A stretch of 32,363 nt of DNA from Terriglobia bacterium (lineage in GTDB: Bacteria; Acidobacteriota; Terriglobia; UBA7540). Below the pieces are notes generated by a model. That model ran no database searches and had not been told where the DNA came from. It worked only from the letters and a program-made list of their open reading frames with translations. The stretch covers positions 1-32,363 of the forward strand of contig JAIQGB010000001.1 in assembly GCA_020072905.1 (NCBI GenBank), given 5' to 3'. Below, piece by piece: positions 1 to 9,476 of the stretch; within the stretch, counting starts at the first letter, position 1, and every line of letters starts with the position of its first letter. The position numbers and the translations under genes were made by a program.

Positions 1-2156
1 AGGACGTCGTGGATGTAAAGCTGGACAACTTCATCGCCCGTGCGCGCCCCGATGTTCTTGACGTCCACACTGACCCGCACGGTGCCGGCCGGCCCGCTTT
101 CCGGCGGATCGATCCGAAGGTTGCTGTACTCGAACCTTGTATAGCTTAGGCCGTACCCGAACGGATACAGCGGAGTCGCTGGCATATCGACGTAGCGTTC
201 ACCCCAGCCCTCCTTGATCCAGTAAGCCTTAGAGGGCTTGAAGTTGTAGTAAGCAGGCAACTGCCCGACGTGGCGGGGGATGGTAATCGGCAGGTGCCCA
301 CCGGGGTTGTAGTCGCCGAACAGCACCTCGGCGATCGCCTCTCCGCCATGTTCGCCCGGCTCCCAGGCTTCCAAGATCGCAGGCACGTTTTCCGCAGTCC
401 AGCGAATGGAGAGGGGCCGACCATTGATGAGAACCACCACGGTGGGTGTGCCGGTCTCCGCGACTGCCTTGATGAGGTCCTCCTGCACACCAGTCAGATC
501 AAGGCTGGCCACATCGAAACCCTCGCCCACAGTGGGCCGATTTCTGGCATCGGATTCGTTGCCACCGGAGTCCTTTTCCTGTTGCTCCCCGACAATAACA
601 ATGGCGATGTCCGACTTCTTCGCCGCCTTCGTGGCCTCTGGAAATCCACTCTTATCGCTCCCTAATACGTCACAGCCCTTGGCGAAGATAACCTGGGTTT
701 GCGGTGAAACCCTTCCTTTGATTCCCTCCAGGGGCGTGACGACATGCTGGAGCACCTTGGTGGTCGTGTAGTCGCCAAGCTGGTTTCGGGGGGCATTTGC
801 ATTGGGGCCAATCACGGCGATGGATTTCACGTTCGGGTTAAGAGGCAGGAGGTTCTTTTCGTTCTTCAAAAGCACGATCCCTTCTCGTGCGGCGCGCAGC
901 GCCAGCTCCTGGTGCTCTTTGGCATGCACCGTCTGGATTGCCGGGCCGGGGTCGACGTAAGGGTTCTCAAACAGGCCCAACCGGAACTTCTGCTCAAGAA
1001 CCCGCCGCACGGCGCGATCCACAGTATGCATGGAGACGCGCCCCTCCTCGACGTTTTCAATCAGCGGCTTCAAGTACGCGGCCTCATAGCTGATACCGAC
1101 GTCCAGGCCCGCCTTGAGGGCGATCGCGCCCGCTTCCTTTTGGGTCGGCGCGATGCCCTCGTAGACGAGCGTGCTGAGCCCGCTTCCCTCACCCAGTACC
1201 AGGCCCTGGAACCCTAGTTCCTCGCGCAGAATCCGTGTCAGAAGCTTTTCCGACGAATGGGTCGGGACGTCGTCGATTTCGGGATAAGTGGCCATCACTC
1301 CGAGTGCCCCGGCCTTCTTGATCCCCGCGACCCACGGCGGCAGGAAGATCTCTCTCAAGGTGCGCTCCGATATTTCCATCGCGCCGCGCTCCAGCCCGCT
1401 GACGGGCTGGCTCTGGCCGGGGTAGTGGCAGAGGCCGGCCACAACCTTGTCTGGCGCGGAAACCGTTTCACCCTGTGCCCCATTAACGATGTTCACGGCA
1501 ATTCGGGAGCACAAATAGGGATCTTCGCTGTAACCTTCCGCGTTTCTCCCCAGGCGCGGGTCGCGGTTGGGTTCGACGACAAGTGTATAGAGTTGATGAA
1601 TGCCGACCGATCTGGCCTCCCGGGCAGCGGTGGCGTAGATGGATTTGACCACTTCCATGTCCCATGTGCTACCCAGCGCCAAGCCTTCCGGAAAGATGGT
1701 GGCACCCGGGAACATCCCGCCGTGCGTGCCTTCCTCTGTCTCGAGCAGTGGAATGCCCAGACGCGTCTGCTTGAGAGCAATCCCCTGGAGCTGGTTGAGG
1801 TACTCCACTTGTTGTCGCGTGCCCTCGTGCAGGATCGTATTGGGCAATGTGAAGAAACCCCCGCCGGGCCCGATCTCGTCGGTGTAAATGCCCTCCGCGA
1901 ACCGCTTGCACGCTTCGAGCTTGCTCGGAATATCCCGGCCAAGCTCTTCCACGTAAACACATGGCATATTGAGCTGGCCGATCTTCTCTTTCAGCGTCAT
2001 CCGCCGGAGCAAATCTTCCACTCGCTTGTGAACAGGTTGGCGTGGGTCGCGATACTCCGGCAGATCGCTTTCCGACTGCGCCAGCGCGCCGGCGGGGGCT
2101 GAGAGCAGCAGTCCAAACGCTGCCAGGAACAACATCGCAGAACCTCTGAATTGCAT
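1..2156 (-). CDS. Glycoside hydrolase family 3 beta-glucosidase-like protein, C-terminus cut by window edge
   Basis: Manual reverse-strand translation from ATG at 2156: MQFRGSAMLFLAAFGLLLSAPAGALAQ (signal peptide)...RVEDLLRRMTLKEKIGQLN...VVEPNRDPRLGRNAEGYSEDPYL...KAGLDVGISYEAAYLKPLIENVEEGRVSMHTVDRAVRRVLEQKFRLGLFENPYVDPG...LLPLNPNVKSIAVIGPNA...EAWEPGEHGGEAIAEVLFGDYNPGGHLPITIPR...PLYPFGYGLSYTRFEYSNLRI. These are GH3 N, GH3 C and FnIII-like hallmarks. Absent from the ORF track, presumably because it runs off the edge. Confidence 0.95.
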   Translation of the reverse strand, partial: MQFRGSAMLFLAAFGLLLSAPAGALAQSESDLPEYRDPRQPVHKRVEDLLRRMTLKEKIGQLNMPCVYVEELGRDIPSKLEACKRFAEGIYTDEIGPGGGFFTLPNTILHEGTRQQVEYLNQLQGIALKQTRLGIPLLETEEGTHGGMFPGATIFPEGLALGSTWDMEVVKSIYATAAREARSVGIHQLYTLVVEPNRDPRLGRNAEGYSEDPYLCSRIAVNIVNGAQGETVSAPDKVVAGLCHYPGQSQPVSGLERGAMEISERTLREIFLPPWVAGIKKAGALGVMATYPEIDDVPTHSSEKLLTRILREELGFQGLVLGEGSGLSTLVYEGIAPTQKEAGAIALKAGLDVGISYEAAYLKPLIENVEEGRVSMHTVDRAVRRVLEQKFRLGLFENPYVDPGPAIQTVHAKEHQELALRAAREGIVLLKNEKNLLPLNPNVKSIAVIGPNANAPRNQLGDYTTTKVLQHVVTPLEGIKGRVSPQTQVIFAKGCDVLGSDKSGFPEATKAAKKSDIAIVIVGEQQEKDSGGNESDARNRPTVGEGFDVASLDLTGVQEDLIKAVAETGTPTVVVLINGRPLSIRWTAENVPAILEAWEPGEHGGEAIAEVLFGDYNPGGHLPITIPRHVGQLPAYYNFKPSKAYWIKEGWGERYVDMPATPLYPFGYGLSYTRFEYSNLRIDPPESGPAGTVRVSVDVKNIGARTGDEVVQLYIHDV

Positions 2157-2396
2157 GGGTCACCTCAACGATCGGTTCGCGTCCTCGGCATGATGACTTC
2201 AGCGCACCGCATTTCCCTTGTCCTTGTTCGCTGGCCGCCTGGAAGAGGAGAACGCCACAATCTTTCCCGGCAAGCTGCCGAACAGCCTCCGACTCACGTA
2301 CTCAATGACCATGAGCGGCCAATGACGCACTTGGGTCGCCAGAGAACGATCCCAGAGAAGACGAAGACCACTCGACGTCGGCCTTCCCGCCCCGGG

Positions 2397-4202
2397 TCAA
2401 TGTTGGTTGTCGTGGGACAACTCGCTCGCTAACCAGATTGTCTGGGCCAGATGAGGAGTCCATATCTCACACGAATGCCACGTACCCGGCTGCAAATCAG
2501 GGCGGTCTTCTTCATCACCTACGATCCCATTCATCACCGACCCGGGGATGGTGGGGAGTCGAGGTATGAATTCGGGTGCGATGTAGAGTGGTGGATTCTT
2601 GTACCCGACTCCGTTCATCATACAAACGTCAAAGGGGTTGAGGCCAAGAATCCAGTCCAGCATTCTTTGCGCGAGGTGTCTGTACTTCTCGGAGCCGAAT
2701 ATACGCCCCGCATAACACAGCATGATCCCAGTCCCTGCCAGATTCGAATTATTCCCCTGGTACATCACCTCACCTGCTGACGGAGTCGAACTGCCTTGAC
2801 GCCAGGGATTCCGAATGCTCATGAAATATCTATAGGTCGTCCCTTGGTAATTCCTCGATCCCTGGGGCATTTCCGCCTTGACCACACAGGGGACAATTCC
2901 GAAAGCGTTCAATCCTGCCATGGTCAGGAGGTATTCGTCGCAATAGAGTGCCAGCGCTCTTTCCCAGCGACCGACATCTGTTTCGGATCTGAGCGCCTCC
3001 ACAGCCTCACAGAAACCGATCATTCCAAGAGTTTCGATTCCAACATGCATGGCGGCCTTTGATCTGCTAGCGTCTTCGTAGAAGTACCCTTTCAGCATCT
3101 GGGGTGCCGCGCCCGTTTCCTGAAGGCCCGCAAATCGGTCGGCCATTTTGACGGCATAATCCAGGTAGTCATGATCGCCTGTTGCCCGATAAAGCCTCAG
3201 TCCGGCGGATGCTCCCGTCCCGAAATCCAGATAAGTCCGAGACTCCCTCTTCTTCACCCAATTGAAGCACCTCACAGCGGCGTCCAGCGAGCGCTTGGCG
3301 TAAGGTGCGTCCCAGTCCTTGTAGAGCAATGCCAATTGGGATTGGGCCGAAATAAACATGTGCTGCAGGTGAGGTTCGCCGGGCCGGGTCGCGGCTTTCC
3401 GGTCGTCAGCCGTTCCTCGGACGTTGTCTGTCCAGTGATTTCCCTCCTCAGGAGCATCGCCACCAATTCCATGGGAGTAGTAGTAACCTTCAGGATCCTG
3501 GAGTTTTAGGAAGTAGAGATTCCCCCATTTTACCTCTTCGAGAATTCTGGCCTTTAGCTGGTCGTCCCGGGCCTTCTCTGCGACGTGCAAGAGCCCAATC
3601 ATTCCCGTGAGCGTCGCATCAGACCACTTGAGGAGGTCACAGGCATCATGCCAGCCTCCAACGAGATCCAGGAACTGCCCATTGTCCAGACGAACGCCAT
3701 CGTCCAGGTGGCAGGGAGCATGGTAGCCCGTCGTACTGGGTCCGCATCTCTGGACCGCAAAGCACTCGATTCCTTTTTGGATCACCTCGCGGTAGTCGTC
3801 GCCGATGGTGAAAACATAGGAGGAAATAAAGTCATTTGAAGGCAAAGTATCCCTATACATATCCAGCGCGTACTTCCCTGGTCGCGTATATTCAGAAAAA
3901 TCACCCACATAATATCCGCCAAAATCTCCATGGAATTCCGCAAGTTCGCCGTGGAAGACGCGGTGGTCTCCGACAACGCTCAGATCGCGGAGGTAGAAAT
4001 CCGGCTTGATGGAATAGATGTTGCTCTCGACCAGAAACTTCTTGCTCCCGTGCGTTAGGTAGCCGACTTGGTTGGTCAGGATGTTGACCCGACAAACCAC
4101 CTCAGGGTGAGCCACGGCGGCCGCGGTTCGAGCTCCCTGGTTATGAAGTGCTAAGCCAGAGGCACCCACCTTCATCAAGAAGTTGCGTCGCGAATCTGCC
4201 AT
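2397..4202 (-). CDS. Glycoside hydrolase family 9 endoglucanase-like protein with N-terminal Ig-like domain and Tat-like signal
   Basis: 601 aa ORF. SRRNFLMKVGASGLAL Tat-like N-terminus; NILTNQVGYLTHGSKKFLVES (CelD N-terminal Ig-like start); GGWHDACDLLKWSDA (GH9 Asp motif region); WILGLNPFDVCMMNGVGYKNPP; C-terminal WHSCEIWTPHLAQTIWLAS (catalytic Glu region). Confidence 0.88.
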   Translation of the reverse strand: MADSRRNFLMKVGASGLALHNQGARTAAAVAHPEVVCRVNILTNQVGYLTHGSKKFLVESNIYSIKPDFYLRDLSVVGDHRVFHGELAEFHGDFGGYYVGDFSEYTRPGKYALDMYRDTLPSNDFISSYVFTIGDDYREVIQKGIECFAVQRCGPSTTGYHAPCHLDDGVRLDNGQFLDLVGGWHDACDLLKWSDATLTGMIGLLHVAEKARDDQLKARILEEVKWGNLYFLKLQDPEGYYYSHGIGGDAPEEGNHWTDNVRGTADDRKAATRPGEPHLQHMFISAQSQLALLYKDWDAPYAKRSLDAAVRCFNWVKKRESRTYLDFGTGASAGLRLYRATGDHDYLDYAVKMADRFAGLQETGAAPQMLKGYFYEDASRSKAAMHVGIETLGMIGFCEAVEALRSETDVGRWERALALYCDEYLLTMAGLNAFGIVPCVVKAEMPQGSRNYQGTTYRYFMSIRNPWRQGSSTPSAGEVMYQGNNSNLAGTGIMLCYAGRIFGSEKYRHLAQRMLDWILGLNPFDVCMMNGVGYKNPPLYIAPEFIPRLPTIPGSVMNGIVGDEEDRPDLQPGTWHSCEIWTPHLAQTIWLASELSHDNQH

Positions 4203-5211
4203 CGTTCCTCCACGGTCTCAAGAGTTGGTGCAGCGACCCCAGTCTGGGTCATCTGCCGAGCTGTTGACGCAGTCCTTTCGAATAGGAAGGCTGGGATGCG
4301 GCACATACGCCTCTCCCCAGTCTCTTGAATATCCACCTTGGGCATAGAAGGAATCTGTCACTTTAAGCCGAAAAGTAGCTGGGTGCCTTGGCCGCGGGTC
4401 TTTCAGCCATGAGCCTGCCAGTTTGCCTCGACTCTACCTTCCAGTCTTCCCCGAGATGACAACGGATCTAGCGCGCGTAACGAGGCGTTTATAGACGAGT
4501 GCGAATTCGGAGCTTCCGGCCCCTCGACGAGTCGAAGAGTGTCAATTTCGCGTCGTTTTCTTCTCCGGGATTTCGAAGACGCGGTAACCAATAGCAAAGT
4601 CAAATTCCGTTGTCAAGAGAACATTCTCTTAGCGAACTAACTCGACCGTGACCATCCGACGCGACTGACAATGTATTCTGTAGATGAACTAACTTGGGAT
4701 TCCCGCGCCTGTGATGATTAAACGAACCTTGGATCGAGTGGACCAATCAGTCGTGGTGTCTCCCACGAGGTGTAGAGGTTCGATGCCAAACTGGCTGGCA
4801 ACACACCCACTGCGGGCTAAGAAAACATTGATCAGGGATGGATGCTCTTACTTTCGACGATTTGAGATTTCGACCAAAGATCCTAGAATCAGTAGTTCGT
4901 AGGAATAAGCATACTTAAATCCAAGGTGAGATTCTGTTTCGATTGAATTCTGAATGAGAAAATAATGTTGACGTGGGCAGGCGCATGTGGTAGACGAAAA
5001 TCGGCAGTGCGTATTCCGGAAGCTGGGGGGGGCGCCACGAGGTCAGGGGGATCGTATCACCCTATGTCTTTCGGCGGTTCTCGCACCGGTATTCTTCCTC
5101 GAACTCTGTTGTTGGCTTCAAACCAGTTGTCCGATCGCGCTTTGAGTGTCATGAGCGCTGTTTCATAAGCCAGTCATCCTGAAGGGGCCAGTCAGGAGGA
5201 GGTACCAAACT

Positions 5212-6273
5212 TTGAGACTAAGTTCGGGATCGTTGCTCTTGCTTCTGGTCTATCCAATCATAGGTTGGCCTCAGGGAGGACGTCTCCCGCAACCGACGCT
5301 CTGGCCGCAAGACCGGACCGCGGCCATTTCTCTTACTTTTGACGACGCGATGGAAACCCAGCTTGACAATGCCGGTCCAGTTCTCAAAAACCATGACCTG
5401 CGAGGAACTTTCTTTGTCATTACGGGGCCTTCGAGCACCTGGCGAATGCGCCCTCGCGATTGGCAGCAGTTGGCAGCGGGCGGAAATGAGATTGGTAGCC
5501 ACACGGTGAACCATCCGTGCTTGCTCGCGGAAATCGAACCCCACTCTCAGGACTACAGCCCGGAAATGATGCACAAGGAGCTGCGGGAAAGCGCCAGAGA
5601 GATTCTGGCGAGACTGGGAACTCAGCGGGGCCTAACGTTTGCTTACCCCTGCGGGAATATGAGTTTCGGGCCTCCGACGGCGCAGGCTCGTAACCAAGCA
5701 CTTTACATCGACTACGTGGCGGAGTCCTACTTTGCCGCGCGCGGGTACGGCGGCGAAGGAGAAGTGAATCCGGAAGAGTTAAACATCCTCACTGTGCCCG
5801 ATTTGGGTTCGACTGCGGGGAAACCCTTTCCCGACCTCTTGGCGATGATGCAGCCGGCAGTTCGAGGACACCGGTGGGGAATTTTCGCCATCCACGGCGT
5901 GGGCGGCGAGTGGCTCTCCGTAAGCACAGAAGTCCTGGACGAGCTCGCGGCCTATCTGCAACACCACACGGAAATCTGGACCGCTCCTTTCGGGGATGTC
6001 ATCCGCTATATTCAGGAGAGCAAGGCGCTGGGGATCCGAGCAACGGGACATGGGAACCAGCAGGCGCAATTCTCGTTGGACTGGCCCCTTGACCCGAAGG
6101 TCTTCGACTTGCCGCTCACGCTCAAGTGGCAGTTGCCACCGGGCTGGACAGCGTGTCAGGCGGAAGCGGATGGCCGGCCTCTGACCTGCACAATCCTGCC
6201 AAAAACGAACCAGAAAACTATACTTGTTGATGTTCCTCCACAAACAAAGAGTCTCCAGTTCACATCAAAGTGA
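5212..6273 (+). CDS. Polysaccharide deacetylase (NodB/CE4 family), secreted
   Basis: 353 aa; TTG start preceded by AGGAGGAGG (5194-5202); signal-peptide-like N-terminus; AISLTFDDAMETQLDNAGPVL (TFDD) and EIGSHTVNHPC (HxxxH) metal motifs. Confidence 0.92.
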   Translation: MRLSSGSLLLLLVYPIIGWPQGGRLPQPTLWPQDRTAAISLTFDDAMETQLDNAGPVLKNHDLRGTFFVITGPSSTWRMRPRDWQQLAAGGNEIGSHTVNHPCLLAEIEPHSQDYSPEMMHKELRESAREILARLGTQRGLTFAYPCGNMSFGPPTAQARNQALYIDYVAESYFAARGYGGEGEVNPEELNILTVPDLGSTAGKPFPDLLAMMQPAVRGHRWGIFAIHGVGGEWLSVSTEVLDELAAYLQHHTEIWTAPFGDVIRYIQESKALGIRATGHGNQQAQFSLDWPLDPKVFDLPLTLKWQLPPGWTACQAEADGRPLTCTILPKTNQKTILVDVPPQTKSLQFTSK

Positions 6274-6436
6274 GGACAGAGGTAATTAGCGCAACGGCGC
6301 GGAGTTCTTTCCGGGAGCAACGATGGAAATCGGTGTCTCCCGGCCGCCGGTTGGGGTCTGAAGACCAAGGGGACCACCACGCCCAGCGGGGTCTTCTGAA
6401 CAGTTGACTTGATCGCCGTGGTGGCGGAGGCAAAAA

Positions 6437-7903
6437 GTGAAGACGCGAGACGGAAGGCAAGGCGCACAGGGAACCGGAGCGAGGCTCGGGTCATCAGTTG
6501 ACCGGCGAGAGTTCCTGACCGCGGCAACGGGCGTAGCGTCTGCGATGCTGCTCGCAGGGAACGAGGCGAAGTCCTCTCCGGGCATGGTCAAGCCGGGCAC
6601 CGATCCTGGCGGGCCGGGGCAAGGCAGCCGGCTTGCCCTGCGAGGCGGGAGCCCCGTGCGCAGGACAAAACTCGCAGCGAACTTTCCGGGTCCGCTTTAT
6701 TATGATGAGGATGAACAGCGGGAATTACTGGATGTGCTCAAGCGTCGGGCCCCGTTCCGGTGGTACGGGGTTGGCCCGAAAGGCGGGATACCGCACCAGT
6801 GCGATGACTTTGAGAAAGAATTTGCAGCCCGTCAGAACACCCGATTCTGCGTAGCGGTTACATCTGGGACGATGGCTCTTTGCACGGCGTTGGCGGCTCT
6901 CGGGGTCGGGCCGGGGGACGAAGTGATTCTCCCTGCCTGGACCTGGTACTCCTGCTACAACGCCATTGTAGCGGCGGGGGCGACGCCGGTCTTCGCCGAG
7001 ATTGACGATTCGTTGGACATCGATCCCAACGATATCGAGCGGCACGTCACTCCACACACCAAGGTGATCATGGTCGTGCACATTTTGGGCGAGCCGGCGA
7101 ACATGGATCCTATTCTGGAGATTGCCCGGCGACACAAACTCAAGGTGCTCGAAGACTGTGCCCAGAGTGTGGGCGCCACGTACCGGGGCGCTCCCGTCGG
7201 CTCGATGGGCAATTGCGGCATCTACAGCTTCCAAGAATGTAAGACGATCACGGCAGGCGAAGGCGGGTCCGTGGTCACCAAGGATCCCGTCATCTTCGAG
7301 CGCGCGTCGCGCTTCCACGACCTGGGAGATCTGCGCGACGGCCACGCCCAAAGGTTGGGGCAACCGCCGCACTTTCCGCAGTTTCTGGGTGGCCAGTTTC
7401 GCATGAGTGAGTTCACCGGCGCTGTCCTGCGCGCGCAATTGCGCAAGCTGGATCGCATCGTCGCCGACTTCCGATCACGGGCGACGCGAGTGATGGAGGG
7501 CATTCAGGACCTGCCCGGGATTCGCTTTCGCCGCAGCAATGATCCGCAAGGCGCCATTCGAAACTCCATTTACTTCCAGACACTGGACAAGGCGCACCGG
7601 GATCTTATGATTGCGGCATTGGAGGCGGAAAACGTTCCTGCCATGCAGATGGAGGGGTCGGTGATTCTGCCGATTGTGCCTTATGTCGAGCAGAAACAGA
7701 ATCCCAATATGGATACCAACTGGCCCTCTTTTTCGACACCGGAGAGCAAGGCACTTCGCTACGGGGCTGCCTGCTGTCCACGCACACTGGAGCTTTACGA
7801 TCGCTTTGTGGGCATCCCAATGGATCCGCAGTATTCCGACCAGGACGTTGCGGACATCATAGCGGCAGTCCGGAAATTGTATCCGGCGATTCTGCAGGCT
7901 TAA
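6437..7903 (+). CDS. DegT/DnrJ/EryC1/StrS family PLP-dependent aminotransferase with Tat-like signal
   Basis: 488 aa; GTG start with GGAGG at 6426-6430; DRREFLTAATGVASAMLLAG; TSGTMALCTALAALGVGPGDEVILPAWTWYSCYNAI; LEDCAQSVGA; PLP-lysine motif YSFQECKTITAGEGGSVVT. Confidence 0.92.
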   Translation: MKTRDGRQGAQGTGARLGSSVDRREFLTAATGVASAMLLAGNEAKSSPGMVKPGTDPGGPGQGSRLALRGGSPVRRTKLAANFPGPLYYDEDEQRELLDVLKRRAPFRWYGVGPKGGIPHQCDDFEKEFAARQNTRFCVAVTSGTMALCTALAALGVGPGDEVILPAWTWYSCYNAIVAAGATPVFAEIDDSLDIDPNDIERHVTPHTKVIMVVHILGEPANMDPILEIARRHKLKVLEDCAQSVGATYRGAPVGSMGNCGIYSFQECKTITAGEGGSVVTKDPVIFERASRFHDLGDLRDGHAQRLGQPPHFPQFLGGQFRMSEFTGAVLRAQLRKLDRIVADFRSRATRVMEGIQDLPGIRFRRSNDPQGAIRNSIYFQTLDKAHRDLMIAALEAENVPAMQMEGSVILPIVPYVEQKQNPNMDTNWPSFSTPESKALRYGAACCPRTLELYDRFVGIPMDPQYSDQDVADIIAAVRKLYPAILQA

Positions 7904-8095
7904 AGGTGACGCGCTTGCGGGTCGTGGGTAGGTGGGCGGATCTGTAGGGGCACGACTGCGACCGGCTTGACCCGCTCGACTGAACTGCCAGTGGAAGCCC
8001 TCATCTTGCAGTGAAGACCTTTTATGTCCTCTTGCTGATAAACAAGGGCTGGACGTCAGCCGCCAGGGCTTTCCGCGAAGGCTGTGCTGGGTGAA

Positions 8096-9457
8096 TCAAA
8101 AATCCAGCAGTAGGCCCGTCCGGTCCGGCCGTTTGGAGGCGCGCACGAGGAATACAAAAACCGCGGTCGCGACACAAGGAATCACCGACGCCGCAATCAC
8201 GATGGGCTGGAACGTGAAGCGGTCGCTGATGCGTCCGATCAAGTATGTGGAGGCCAGTGTTCCGATGCCGGCACCTGCTCCTCCCAGTCCGCTGACCGAG
8301 GCCACGGCGCGGGTCTGGAAAGCGTCGGCCGGCAACGAGAGAAACATGGTCGAACAGGCCGAGTAGGCGAAGGAGGCGTAAGCGAAAAGGCCGACGAGCA
8401 GCGCGTAGCTCGAGGTGAACGCTGCTCCGAGAAGGACGAGCATGCTCGGCCCGAAAATGAGCAGGACGCGACGCCGCGAGCGGCCCACAGGCCAACCCCG
8501 AGAAATCCAGAAACTCGAGAGAGCACCTCCGAAAAAGTTTCCCAAATCCGCCGCCAGGAAAGGTAGCCAGAACCCCAGGATGCTCTTCTCAAGCTGAAAG
8601 CCTTTGCTCACCAGATAAATCGCAAACCACTCCGACATGAGATACCAGTAAGGGTCGAGGAGGAAGCGTCCCATGACAATCCCCCAAGTTTGGCGGTATC
8701 GCAGCAACCGGCCCCAGCTGACGGAGGGCGCCGCTCCCGAAGTTGCGATGGAAGGCGCGCGTCCTTGTTGAATATAGGCAAGCTCTTGGGCAGAAAGACG
8801 CGGGTGACTTTCGGGCGAATGGTAAATGGATCGCCAAACGAGGAGCCACAAGAAACCCAGGGAGCCGGTGATCAGGAATACGAGGCGCCAACTGTGGAAA
8901 GCCCGGTAAGCGAAAAGCACAATAAACGGGGCGAGGGCGCCGCCCACTGAGGAGCCGCTGTCAAACAAGGCTACCGCCCAGCCGCGCTCTTTGACGGGAA
9001 ACCATTCGGAGACGGCCTTTGTTGCTCCCGGCCAGTTGGGCCCCTCGCCGACACCCAGCAGAAATCGAAATACGCCGAAGCTCGCCAGGCCCCGGGCGGT
9101 GGAAGTCAGCGCCGCCACCAGCGAATAGAACGCCACCGTGAACGAGAGCCCCTTGCGAGTCCCCAACCAGTCCAAAATCCGCCCGCCTACCGCCTGCATG
9201 ATGGTATAGGCAACGCGGAAAGCAATAAGGATCATGGCGAAGTCGGTGTTGGTCCAACCATGCTCGATCTTCAAGATGGGTGCCAGCGCGTTCAAGGATT
9301 GCCGATCGATGAAGTTGATTACGGTGGAGGCAAAGAGGACCGCCCCGATCCACCAGCGAAGCCGTCGGATCGGCCGTAACTGTCGCTTGCCAGTTTCGTC
9401 TCGAGGACGATTCATTGGACTTGGTGGCAACGGGAATTTCCCGGACTCAGGTTTCAA
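8096..9457 (-). CDS. MFS transporter, anion:cation symporter (ExuT/hexuronate-like) family
   Basis: 453 aa, multiple hydrophobic TM segments; INFIDRQSLNALAPILK, FRFLLGVGEGPNWPGATKAVSEWFP, typical of ACS/ExuT-like MFS. Start may be the internal Met at 9415. Confidence 0.88.
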   Translation of the reverse strand: MKPESGKFPLPPSPMNRPRDETGKRQLRPIRRLRWWIGAVLFASTVINFIDRQSLNALAPILKIEHGWTNTDFAMILIAFRVAYTIMQAVGGRILDWLGTRKGLSFTVAFYSLVAALTSTARGLASFGVFRFLLGVGEGPNWPGATKAVSEWFPVKERGWAVALFDSGSSVGGALAPFIVLFAYRAFHSWRLVFLITGSLGFLWLLVWRSIYHSPESHPRLSAQELAYIQQGRAPSIATSGAAPSVSWGRLLRYRQTWGIVMGRFLLDPYWYLMSEWFAIYLVSKGFQLEKSILGFWLPFLAADLGNFFGGALSSFWISRGWPVGRSRRRVLLIFGPSMLVLLGAAFTSSYALLVGLFAYASFAYSACSTMFLSLPADAFQTRAVASVSGLGGAGAGIGTLASTYLIGRISDRFTFQPIVIAASVIPCVATAVFVFLVRASKRPDRTGLLLDF

Positions 9458-9476
9458 AGGCCGAGCCGTCAGGGTT

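Noticed and set aside
1257-2102. 281 aa plus-strand ORF and overlapping minus-strand ORFs 1493-1960 and 1669-2163
   Set aside because: Out-of-frame relative to the GH3 gene, which reads open on the minus strand from 2156 to the edge.
7944-7952. GTAGGGGCA shared with the palindrome at 31075
   Set aside because: Only a 9-bp match without a complementary arm; could be chance.
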